From Trebonia sp030042015 (GTDB taxonomy: Bacteria > Actinomycetota > Actinomycetes > Streptosporangiales > Streptosporangiaceae), in the NCBI RefSeq assembly GCF_030042015.1, contig NZ_JASIAL010000164.1, forward strand, positions 1-17,477: a stretch of 17,477 bases of DNA, given 5' to 3'. Each line of letters begins with the position of its first letter. Within the stretch, counting starts at the first letter, position 1. Below the pieces are notes generated by a model. It did not search any database, was not told the origin of the DNA, and was given only the letters and a program-made list of their open reading frames with translations. A program made the position numbers and the translations under genes. Shown piece after piece: positions 1-7,533 of this stretch.

Positions 1-190
1 CCTGCTGCTGCCAGGCCAGGACGAGCCCATGACCCAGGGATGGGAGATCGCGCAGCAGCTCGACCGCGCCGTGGACGCGGTGATCGACTGCGGCGACTGC
101 GGTACCGAGCCGACGACGGTGATCGACTTCTCCCAGCCCGAGCCCGAGATCGTCCGTCGCGGGGCAGGCGACCCGTCCGACTTCGAGTGA
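1..190 (+). CDS. tsaC: Threonylcarbamoyl-AMP synthase (Sua5/YwlC/YrdC family), 3' end only
   Basis: Only the last 62 codons are present, read from base 2 to a TGA at 188-190; the 5' part lies outside the window. The visible peptide runs from LLLPGQDEPMTQGWEI through CGTEPTTVIDF to EIVRRGAGDPSDFE. This matches the end of YrdC/Sua5-type proteins, where a cysteine-glycine loop is followed by a TTV(I/V)D strand and a (V/I)xRxGxG strand. The family makes L-threonylcarbamoyl-AMP from threonine, bicarbonate and ATP for the t6A37 modification of ANN-decoding tRNAs in the cytoplasm. It could be the YciO paralogue branch rather than the essential TsaC, which this fragment cannot settle. The next gene starts 51 bp downstream, so co-transcription is possible. 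Confidence 0.72.
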   Translation, partial: LLLPGQDEPMTQGWEIAQQLDRAVDAVIDCGDCGTEPTTVIDFSQPEPEIVRRGAGDPSDFE

Positions 191-241
191 ACCGGGACGT
201 GGCCCTACCGGGACCCCGGCGCGGGCGGGGAGACTGGATGG

Positions 242-1354
242 GTGCGGGGCGATGGCGTCCGCGGCAGGCGGGCCGTCACGGGGCTGCTGGCCGGGGTACC
301 GCTGCGGGTGCGGCTGGTGGCCGCGGCGTGCTGCCTGGCGGCCGCCGGCGCGGCGATCATGAGCCTGGCCTGCGGCCTGGCGGTCAGGAGCGGCCTGATG
401 TGGCAGGCCGGTCAGGAGCTGCGGTCCTACGCCGGGTATCTGGCCAGCGCTCCTTTCACGGCCATGCCTGTCGGCCCAGGCCCTGGCGGCGATGCGGCCG
501 ACGCGTTCGTCATCGAGGTCGTGACCGCGGGCCAGCTGGTGATCAGGACAGGCGTGGACCCCCGGCCCGGCCCGGCACTGCCGGCGGCCGCGGTCCGCGC
601 GGGCCAGCTCGCCACGATCCGTGCGGGCAGCGGCGGCGGGAGCTGGCTTGTGGTCACCGAGGCGGTCCACTACAACGCCAAGCGCATCCTGTTCACCTAC
701 GGCTCCGACGGCTTTTACCTGGACGTCACCAGCACCGCGCGGCCAGGCACCCCGGGCACGCTGGTGGTCGGGCTGGACCTGAGCAGCGTCAGCCAGGCCG
801 CCAGGAACGTCACGGCCGGCTGCGCCGCGGTCAGCGCCGCCGCGATCCTGGCCATCGCGGTCCTCGGCCTTGCGGTGATCCGCGCGATCCTGCGGCCGCT
901 AGCCCAGCTGGACAAGGCGGCGGCCGGCGTCGCCGCGCACGGGCTCTGGTATCGGCTGCCTGGTGATCGTGCCCGTGGCCTTGCCGGCGGCCTCACGCGC
1001 TCCCTCGCGACGGTGCGCAGCCAGGCCGGGCGCGCTCGCGAGTCCGCGGACGCCGCCCGCGGGTCCACCGAGCAGCTGCGCAGCGTCCTGCTCGGGACCT
1101 GTCACGAACTGCGCCGCCCGGCCGGCGTCATCCGCGGCTTCGCCGAGTACTACCGGCACCGGGGGCCGCCGGCCGGGCGCGAGCTCGACCGCATGATGGA
1201 CCGCGTGGCCGCCGAAGCCGAACGCATGGCCACGCTCGTCGACACCCTGGCGGGCACCGGCGACGACCAGGGGCAGGACCAACGGCCCTGCCCGCCACGC
1301 AGCCCTAGTCGGTTACTGAAACCGCAGGCACAGGCAGGCAGCCAGTGGGGGTGA
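242..1354 (+). CDS. Membrane histidine-kinase-like protein lacking the ATPase domain
   Basis: The protein is 370 aa from a GTG start preceded by a GGGGAG ribosome site. Visible parts are a first membrane helix (about residues 22-49), an extracytoplasmic sensor region (about 50-190), a second membrane helix (about 191-217), a HAMP-like linker (about 217-270), and a HisKA-like helix pair. The phospho-acceptor motif is CHELRRP with His288 (usual form SHELRTP), followed by a helix rich in E, R and A that ends near residue 337. A normal kinase would then have about 110 residues of HATPase_c with N, G1 and G2 boxes. Here there is only a proline- and glutamine-rich tail of about 33 residues and a stop. 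Six bases later the next gene begins, so no room exists for a frameshifted ATPase domain. It may be a dimer partner or phospho-acceptor for another kinase, or a signalling remnant. The sensed ligand is unknown. Confidence 0.75.
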   Translation: MRGDGVRGRRAVTGLLAGVPLRVRLVAAACCLAAAGAAIMSLACGLAVRSGLMWQAGQELRSYAGYLASAPFTAMPVGPGPGGDAADAFVIEVVTAGQLVIRTGVDPRPGPALPAAAVRAGQLATIRAGSGGGSWLVVTEAVHYNAKRILFTYGSDGFYLDVTSTARPGTPGTLVVGLDLSSVSQAARNVTAGCAAVSAAAILAIAVLGLAVIRAILRPLAQLDKAAAGVAAHGLWYRLPGDRARGLAGGLTRSLATVRSQAGRARESADAARGSTEQLRSVLLGTCHELRRPAGVIRGFAEYYRHRGPPAGRELDRMMDRVAAEAERMATLVDTLAGTGDDQGQDQRPCPPRSPSRLLKPQAQAGSQWG

Positions 1355-1360
1355 GCACAG

Positions 1361-1807
1361 ATGCAACAGCGAGTGCCCAGGAGGACGTGGTCCTCGCCGG
1401 CGCTGACCGGGCGGCGTCCCCGGCTGCTGGTCGAGGACGACCGGCCGGCCTTGGCGATCTCGGACTTCTCCCTATTCAAGGACGCGGGGTTCGACGTCGC
1501 CTTCTGCCGCGGGGCAGGCGACCCGCAGGGCTGCCCGCTGCTGCGCGGGCAGCGGTGCGTGCTTGTGGACGGGGCCGACGTGGTGCTGCACGGGCTAGAC
1601 CCCGGGCTGGGCGTCGCGGCCGCCATCCGTCGCCAGCGCCCCGAGCTGCCCGTAGTGGTCCATCAGCGCCATCACCAGGACGGCACATTGGACCCGGTCC
1701 CCGCTGGGTGCGTGCCACTCCGCTACCCGTGCTCGGTCAGCGGCCAGATAGACGCCCTGCTCCGGGCAGAAGCAGCCGCCCGCCACGCGGCAGCGGTACG
1801 CGGCTAA
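1361..1807 (+). CDS. Small receiver-like protein without phospho-acceptor aspartate (pseudo-receiver)
   Basis: This 148-aa protein starts 6 bp after the kinase-like gene, with GGGGGTGAG just upstream as ribosome site, so the two are very likely one operon. Residues 20-135 read like a CheY fold: RLLVEDD (24-27 acidic cluster), then the alpha-1 helix, then ADVVLHGLDPGLGV at the beta-3/alpha-3 position, then PVVV (beta-4) and VPLRYPCSVSGQIDALL (beta-5/alpha-5). At the usual phospho-aspartate site (LLDL in canonical receivers) the sequence is LHGL, so the acceptor is missing. The KP pair near beta-5 reads YP. No DNA-binding output domain follows. Five cysteines (49, 58, 66, 117, 124) are notable for so short a cytoplasmic protein. 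It probably acts by protein contact, perhaps with the upstream kinase-like protein; its function is unknown. Confidence 0.65.
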   Translation: MQQRVPRRTWSSPALTGRRPRLLVEDDRPALAISDFSLFKDAGFDVAFCRGAGDPQGCPLLRGQRCVLVDGADVVLHGLDPGLGVAAAIRRQRPELPVVVHQRHHQDGTLDPVPAGCVPLRYPCSVSGQIDALLRAEAAARHAAAVRG

Positions 1808-1820
1808 CCCGCCCCGCCGC

Positions 1821-1852
1821 AAGCGCCCGCCCGCAAGCGCCCGCCCGCAAGC
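1821..1852. repeat. 14-bp tandem repeat, just over two copies
   Basis: The unit AAGCGCCCGCCCGC begins at 1821 and 1835, and a third partial copy starts at 1849. It lies 13 bp after the stop of the pseudo-receiver gene in the gap between converging genes. It is too short and GC-rich to suggest a function and looks like a slippage product. Confidence 0.8.
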
Positions 1853-1861
1853 GGCTCGCGC

Positions 1862-1930
1862 ACTTTGCACACTCTGTGACCATTTGGCGCCCGGAATGCC
1901 CGATTTGTCCGTGCATAAAGTGTGCAGAGT
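1862..1930. terminator. Long imperfect hairpin between converging genes, candidate bidirectional terminator
   Basis: Bases 1862-1878 (ACTTTGCACACTCTGTG) pair with 1914-1930 (CATAAAGTGTGCAGAGT). Fourteen of the 17 positions are Watson-Crick, two are G-U, and there is one C-A mismatch. The loop is 35 nt. The patch is clearly more AT-rich than its surroundings. It sits between the 3' ends of the pseudo-receiver gene (plus) and the accD-type gene (minus), which suits a terminator used from both sides. No U-run follows either arm, and the arms could instead be two inverted copies of a protein-binding site centred on GTGTGCA. Confidence 0.45.
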
Positions 1931-2011
1931 CGCACTTGCGGGACTCGTGGGGCGCGAGGGAAGCCGCCTGCGGCCGAAATCGCCGGGGCCGCACCGCCGC
2001 AGCCGACCGCA

Positions 2012-2046
2012 CCGCCACGCCGCCACGCCGCCACGCCGCCACGCCG
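2012..2046. repeat. 8-bp tandem repeat, about four copies
   Basis: The unit ACGCCGCC recurs with period 8, with its A at 2017, 2025, 2033 and 2041. It lies 30-60 bp beyond the stop codon of the minus-strand accD-type gene, in non-coding DNA. Copy number is likely variable between strains by slippage. No function is visible. Confidence 0.8.
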
Positions 2047-2075
2047 GCCGACCGGCCGGGCCGCGGCGGACAGGC

Positions 2076-3590
2076 CTACAGCGGGATGTTCGCGTGCGAA
2101 CCGCGCCGCTGCGGGGCCGAAGCGATGGCCGCGGCGATCGCCGCGACCGTCGAGGAAGGCGAGACCACCTCGTCGATGACGCCGATCTCCAGGGCGCGTG
2201 ACAGCCCGCCCACGGTCGCCTCGTGCTCGGCGGCCAGCGCGGCCTCGGCCTCGTGCAGCTGGTCGGCCGGCACGGCGGCCAGCTTCCGCTTGTGCAGGAT
2301 GCGGACGGCGGCGACCGCGCCCATCACGGCGACCTCGGCGTCCGGCCACGCGAAGACCCGAGTCGCCCCGAGCGACCGGGAGTTCATCGCGATGTACGCC
2401 CCGCCGTACGCCTTACGGGTCACCAGCGTGACCCGCGGCACGGTCGCCTCGGCGAAGGCGTGCAGCAGCTTGGCGCCGCGGCGCACCACGCCATCCCACT
2501 CCTGGCCGACGCCGGGCAGGTACCCCGGCACGTCCACGAGCACCACCAGCGGCACCCCGAACGCGTCGCAGAACCGCACGAAGCGCGCCGCCTTCTCCGC
2601 CGCCGCCGAATCCAGGCAGCCACCAAGCCGCAGCGGGTTGTTGGCGATCACGCCCACGGTGCGCCCGGCCAGCCGGCCGAGGATCGTGACGATGTTCGGT
2701 GCCCACCGCGGGTGCAGCTCAATCGTGGTATGCCGGGGGGCTGACCGGGGGTCGCCCCCCCGTGGGCTGGCAGCGCCTGGGCCGTCGAGCAGCCGGGACG
2801 TCACCCCGTGCACGTCGTAGGCGCGGCGCGCGGACTCCGGCAGGATCCCGGACAGGTCCCTGTCGGCCACCGACTCAGGCGAGATCTTGCCCTGCTCGCA
2901 CAGCAGCGAGGCGAGCGTGCGCGCGTATGACAGCGCCTCGGCGTCGTCCGTGGCGACCAGGTGCACCACGCCGGACCGGCGGCTGTGCGGTTCGGGACCG
3001 CCGAGCCGGGCCATGTCCACCTCCTCGCCGGTGACAGAACGCACCACGTCGGGTCCGGTCACGAAGATCCGCCCCTGGCCGGACAGGATGACCACGTCGG
3101 TCAGCGCGGGCCCGTACGCGGCGCCGCCGGCCGCCGGGCCGAGCACCACCGAGATCTGCGGCACCACCCCGGACGCCGCGGTCATCGCCGCGAACACCGT
3201 GCCCACACCGTGCAGCGAAGCCACCCCTTCGGCCAGCCGCGCGCCGCCCGAGTGCCACAGCCCGATCACCGGCACGCCGCGCGCGATGGCCTCGTTGTAC
3301 GCCCCGACGATCACCGCGCACCCGTCGGCGCCCATCGCGCCGCCCTGCACCCGGGGATCGGAGGCGAACGCCGCGGCGGTACTGCCGTCGATCAGGCCCA
3401 CCGCGGCGGCCGCGCCGCTTCCGTCCGGCGCGACCGTCGCCAGCATCTGCATGGTTCCCGCGTCGAACAGCGCCGCGAGGCGGGCCACCGGATCGCGGGG
3501 GAGCGAAACGGCGCCAGCCGGGGGCTGCGAAACGGTGCCGGCCGGGGGCTGCGAAACGGCGCCGGCCTGCGACTGCGGAACGGCGGTCAT
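2076..3590 (-). CDS. accD: Acyl-CoA carboxylase carboxyltransferase (beta) subunit, AccD/PccB type
   Basis: The protein is 504 aa, usual for actinobacterial acyl-CoA carboxylase beta subunits. These transfer the carboxyl group from biotin on the alpha subunit to acetyl- or propionyl-CoA. Both crotonase-like halves are present: the N-terminal oxyanion loops SGGAR (114-118) and GGAAYGPA (155-162), and the C-terminal PGYLPG (355-360), GGAYIAMNS (396-404) and WPDAEVAVMGA (415-425). The end, HANIPL, is a family-typical C-terminus. The ATG is preceded by GGAGG inside the end of fabF, 3 bp away, so it is the last gene of the fab operon, as accD6 is in mycobacteria. A malonyl-CoA-supplying role is therefore inferred. 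Residues 1-30 are a degenerate QPPAGxVS repeat, and residues 268-287 are a variable G/P/R-rich insertion over C- and G-homopolymer DNA. No biotin-carrying subunit gene is in the window. Confidence 0.9.
   Translation of the reverse strand: MTAVPQSQAGAVSQPPAGTVSQPPAGAVSLPRDPVARLAALFDAGTMQMLATVAPDGSGAAAAVGLIDGSTAAAFASDPRVQGGAMGADGCAVIVGAYNEAIARGVPVIGLWHSGGARLAEGVASLHGVGTVFAAMTAASGVVPQISVVLGPAAGGAAYGPALTDVVILSGQGRIFVTGPDVVRSVTGEEVDMARLGGPEPHSRRSGVVHLVATDDAEALSYARTLASLLCEQGKISPESVADRDLSGILPESARRAYDVHGVTSRLLDGPGAASPRGGDPRSAPRHTTIELHPRWAPNIVTILGRLAGRTVGVIANNPLRLGGCLDSAAAEKAARFVRFCDAFGVPLVVLVDVPGYLPGVGQEWDGVVRRGAKLLHAFAEATVPRVTLVTRKAYGGAYIAMNSRSLGATRVFAWPDAEVAVMGAVAAVRILHKRKLAAVPADQLHEAEAALAAEHEATVGGLSRALEIGVIDEVVSPSSTVAAIAAAIASAPQRRGSHANIPL
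3503..3574 (-). repeat. 24-bp repeat, three copies, inside the 5' end of accD
   Basis: Three near-identical 24-bp units start at 3503, 3527 and 3551 (each begins GCGAAACGG on the plus strand), and a fourth, decayed start follows at 3575. On the minus strand they encode an in-frame octapeptide repeat around QPPAGxVS at residues 5-29 of the carboxyltransferase. Because 24 is a multiple of 3, copy changes would keep the frame. Confidence 0.88.
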
Positions 3591-3593
3591 CGG

Positions 3594-4865
<1,272 letters not shown>

Positions 4866-4912
4866 TGCGACCTCCCATGCGCTCGCGCGCGCTGTACCTG
4901 CCCCTGACGGCG

Positions 4913-5152
4913 TCAGGAGTTCTTGCTCACGAAGTTGACCACGTCCTGGACGGTCTTGAGGTCCTTCAGCTGCTCGTCCGGGATCTCGACGCCGAACTTG
5001 TCCTGGGCCGCGACCGCGATCTCGACCATCGAAAGCGAGTCGATGTCGAGGTCATCGACGAAGTTCGCCTCCGGCGTCACCTCGTCGGCGGGCACGCCGG
5101 CGATCTCGTCGATGATCTCGGCGAGCCCGGCCAGAATCTCCTGGTCAGTCAC
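4913..5152 (-). CDS. acpP: Acyl carrier protein
   Basis: This 79-aa acidic four-helix protein carries acyl chains on a 4'-phosphopantetheine arm at Ser39 of the DIDSLSM motif. The segment FVDDLDIDSLSMVEIAVAAQ is the usual helix-II docking surface for FabD, FabH and FabF. I chose the GTG at 5152-5150 because AAAGGAG (plus-strand complement at 5158-5164) sits 5 bases before it and the product begins MTDQEIL. A longer reading from 5188 would add a basic, non-ACP-like leader. It lies between fabH and fabF, 82 bp after fabH, the widest gap in the operon. A strong hairpin is in that gap, which may allow acpP to be expressed above its neighbours. Confidence 0.96.
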   Translation of the reverse strand: MTDQEILAGLAEIIDEIAGVPADEVTPEANFVDDLDIDSLSMVEIAVAAQDKFGVEIPDEQLKDLKTVQDVVNFVSKNS

Positions 5153-5193
5153 TGTTACTCCTTTTACTGTGCGACTGTGTTTAACCACCTGGT

Positions 5194-5212
5194 CGCCCCG
5201 GCGGCCGGGGCG
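5194..5212. promoter_or_regulatory. Perfect GC-rich hairpin between fabH and acpP
   Basis: CGCCCCGG (5194-5201) and CCGGGGCG (5205-5212) form an 8-bp perfect stem with a 3-nt loop. It lies in the transcribed gap between fabH and acpP on the minus strand, about 40 bases before the acpP start. No U-run follows, so it may be a partial terminator, an RNA-processing barrier or a stabiliser of the acpP-fabF-accD transcript. Confidence 0.6.
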
Positions 5213-5234
5213 TGCCCTCAGCGTAGGGCGCGGG

Positions 5235-6182
5235 CTAGGGTAGCGTGATCACTTGCGCTGCGTAGGACAGCCCGGCGCCGAACCCGAGGAGCAGCGCCGG
5301 GGTGCCCGGCTGCAGCCGTCCCTGCTCGGCCATCCGGGACAGCGCGAGCGGGATCGACGCCGACGAGGTGTTCCCCGCGTGCACGATGTCGTCGGCGAGG
5401 CGCTCGCGCGGGATGCCGAGCCGGCGGGCGATGGCCTCGATGATCCGCAGGTTGGCCTGGTGCGGGATGAACGCCGAGATGTCGGCGGGCGTGACCCCGG
5501 CCCGTGCGCACGCCTCAAGGGCCACCGGGTGCAGCGCGGTCGTCGCCCACCGGAACACGGCCTGCCCTTCCTGCGTGATGGCTCCGTTGCGGCCGGTGAC
5601 CGTGATCTTCTCGGCCAGGTCGCCCGCGCTGCCCCAGACGACGGGCCCGATCCCTGACGGCTCGCCGTCGCCGGCCGGCCCGACCACGGCGGCCCCGGCG
5701 CCGTCGGCGAAAATGATGCACGTCGACCGGTCGGTCCAGTCCATCCACGAGCTCATCTTCTCCGCGCCGACCACGAGCACGTTGCGCGCGCTGCCCGCGC
5801 GCACCGCGTCGGAGGCGGTCCCGAGCGCGTAGCAGAACCCGGCGCACGCGGCGTTGAGGTCGTAGGCGCCGGGCGCGGCGATCCCGAGCCGGTGGGCGAC
5901 CGTCGCCGCCACGTTCGGCAGCGGCACCTCGGGGCTGCACGTCGCGACGATCACCAGGTCGATGCCCGACGGCGGCAGGCCGCTCGCGGCCAGCGCCTTC
6001 CCGCCGGCGGCGGTCGCCATGTCCGCCACGGTCTCGTCGTCCGCGGCGATCCGCCTGCTTTCGATGCCGACCCGGCTGCGGATCCACTCATCGGTCGTGT
6101 CGACGATCTTGGCCAGGTCGTCGTTGGTGACCACCTTGTCCGGCTGGTAACCGCCGAACGCGACGACCCGGCTCCCGCTCAC
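5235..6182 (-). CDS. fabH: 3-oxoacyl-ACP synthase III (KAS III)
   Basis: This 315-aa enzyme starts fatty-acid synthesis by condensing an acyl-CoA primer with malonyl-ACP. The catalytic triad is present: Cys113 in LNAACAGFCYAL, His241 in PHQANLRII, and Asn271 in HAGNTSSAS. The glycine-rich GFGAGLSYAAQV end is also typical. In actinomycetes FabH often prefers branched primers and so sets iso/anteiso chains; that preference is family knowledge and is not visible here. The GTG start overlaps the fabD stop by 4 bp (GTGA), and AAGGAGG sits 4 bases upstream within fabD, so the two are translationally coupled. The length is slightly short but within the family range. Confidence 0.96.
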   Translation of the reverse strand: MSGSRVVAFGGYQPDKVVTNDDLAKIVDTTDEWIRSRVGIESRRIAADDETVADMATAAGGKALAASGLPPSGIDLVIVATCSPEVPLPNVAATVAHRLGIAAPGAYDLNAACAGFCYALGTASDAVRAGSARNVLVVGAEKMSSWMDWTDRSTCIIFADGAGAAVVGPAGDGEPSGIGPVVWGSAGDLAEKITVTGRNGAITQEGQAVFRWATTALHPVALEACARAGVTPADISAFIPHQANLRIIEAIARRLGIPRERLADDIVHAGNTSSASIPLALSRMAEQGRLQPGTPALLLGFGAGLSYAAQVITLP

Positions 6183-7375
6183 CGCTCCTCCTTCGGCTCA
6201 AGACGCACGAGCGGCCGCCCCTCGCCGACGGGATCGCCGTCTTCGACCAGCCATTCCACGACCGTCGCGGGCGCGGGAGCGACGACAGGCCGCTCGCCGC
6301 CGCGCGCCATGACCAGGCCAAGCACCGCGCCGGCTGGCACCGTAGCGCCGGCCGCGACCGCGTGGTCCGCTGATTCGCCATCTCCCGAACGGAACGTGCC
6401 GGCTGCCGGCGACACCACGATCCGCCACGGCGGCGGAGCGCCGGCCGGGGCTGCCGCGTATCCGTTCCTCGACTGGGCGTGCGCCGCGACCAGCTCCCGC
6501 GCGTCATCGAGCTGGTCCGGTGTCTTCAGCGCAAGCAGTGCGACGCCGGGCAGCGCCCGCCTGGCCATCCCGGTCAGCGTGCCGGCCGGCGGGAGCTCGA
6601 TGAGCGCGGTCACCCCGACGTCGGACATCGTCGCCATGCACAGGTCCCAGCGAACCGGGGCGGCGACCTGAGCGACGACGCGGTCCACCCAGTTCGCTCC
6701 CGAGGTCACGACCGCGCCGTCGGCGTTGGAGACCAGCGTGATCGCGGGGTCCTTGACGACGGTGCCCGCCGCGGCCCGCGCGAGCGCCTCGACGGCGGGT
6801 GCCATGTGCCTGGTGTGGAACGCGCCCGCCACCCGCAGCGACCGCAGCCGGGCGCCTGGGGGCGGGCTGGCGGCGAACGCCTCGAGCTGCGCCAGCGTCC
6901 CGCCGGCCACGATCTGGCCGGCGCCGTTGATGTTCGCCGGGGTGAGCCCGGCCGCGGCGATGGCGGCGAGCACGCTCGCCTCGTCGCCGCCGAGGACCGC
7001 GGTCATCCCCGTCGGTTCAGCGTCGGTCGCCGCTGCCATGGCCTCGCCTCGCACCCGGGTGAGCCGGATCGCGTCGACGGCGCTGAGCACGCCCGCGATC
7101 GCGCCCGCGGCCAGCTCGCCCACGCTGTGCCCGGCGGCGGCGTCGGGCTCGCCGAGCAGCCCGGCGGCCGCGAGCGCCGCCGCGACCAGCAGCGGCTGGG
7201 CGACTGATGTGTCGGTGATCTCATCTGCGCTGCCGGTCGTGCCAAGCCTGATCAGGTCGCGGCCGGCCAGGTCCGACCAGGCGCCGAGCCGCTCGGCGAG
7301 ACCGGGGATGTCGAGCCAGGGGGACAGGAAGCCCGGGGTCTGCGCGCCCTGTCCGGGCGCGGTGAAGATCAGCAC
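6179..7375 (-). CDS. fabD: Malonyl-CoA:ACP transacylase with extra C-terminal biotinyl/lipoyl-like domain
   Basis: Residues 1-300 are a normal malonyltransferase that moves malonyl from CoA to AcpP. PGQGAQ (7-12) forms the oxyanion loop, Ser84 lies in the GHSVGE elbow, Arg109 binds the malonyl carboxylate, and His187 lies in AGAFHT. FabD proteins usually end near residue 310. Here a linker (301-316) leads to about 80 further residues that look like a BCCP-type hammerhead: VVSPAAGTFR (320-329), GATVPAGAVLGLV (343-355), VVAP (364-367) and WLVEDGDPVGEGRPLVRLEP (375-394). The modified lysine of the AMKM/AMKL turn is replaced by a G/R-rich turn (MARGGERP), and the domain has no lysine before the PKEER tail. 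It therefore should not be biotinylated. The GTG start has AAGG about 8 bases upstream. It is the first gene of the fab operon. Confidence 0.93.
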   Translation of the reverse strand: MLIFTAPGQGAQTPGFLSPWLDIPGLAERLGAWSDLAGRDLIRLGTTGSADEITDTSVAQPLLVAAALAAAGLLGEPDAAAGHSVGELAAGAIAGVLSAVDAIRLTRVRGEAMAAATDAEPTGMTAVLGGDEASVLAAIAAAGLTPANINGAGQIVAGGTLAQLEAFAASPPPGARLRSLRVAGAFHTRHMAPAVEALARAAAGTVVKDPAITLVSNADGAVVTSGANWVDRVVAQVAAPVRWDLCMATMSDVGVTALIELPPAGTLTGMARRALPGVALLALKTPDQLDDARELVAAHAQSRNGYAAAPAGAPPPWRIVVSPAAGTFRSGDGESADHAVAAGATVPAGAVLGLVMARGGERPVVAPAPATVVEWLVEDGDPVGEGRPLVRLEPKEER

Positions 7376-7533
7376 GATGATTACCTTGCCCTGTAGGGGT
7401 CCGCCACCCTGATAACGAACGAGACGAAGTTGCCTGCCGGAACTTTGTAGCTATCCGCCAAAAGATGTTAACCCGCCAGTCACCGTCTGGTCACATGCGG
7501 CGTTTCGCCTTTCGCCGGCCGGCGGCCGGGTCG
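7376..7533 (-). promoter_or_regulatory. Promoter/operator region of the fab operon, probable FasR target
   Basis: This 158-bp gap between fasR and fabD must hold the fab promoter if the operon has its own. It includes an AT-richer core at about 7441-7471. That core contains an imperfect palindrome, CTTTGTAGC-TATCC-GCCAAAAG (about 7443-7464). Two direct GTCAC repeats lie 11 bp apart (7480 and 7491). In Streptomyces, FasR activates fabD-fabH-acpP-fabF from this position. Which element is the FasR site cannot be decided by eye, and no convincing -35/-10 pair was found. Confidence 0.5.

Noticed and set aside
40..966. 308-codon frame overlapping tsaC and the kinase-like gene
   Set aside because: Arginine-rich shadow frame; membrane helices and the HisKA motif are in the other frame.
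2012..2046. Short repeat cluster considered as a CRISPR-like array
   Set aside because: Period is 8 bp with no spacers and no cas genes; it is a simple tandem repeat.
1345..2820. Plus-strand open frame of 491 codons crossing the pseudo-receiver gene, the intergenic gap and the accD end
   Set aside because: It runs through tandem repeats and antisense to AccD, and has no domain. The 148-codon frame has the ribosome site and the receiver-like pattern.
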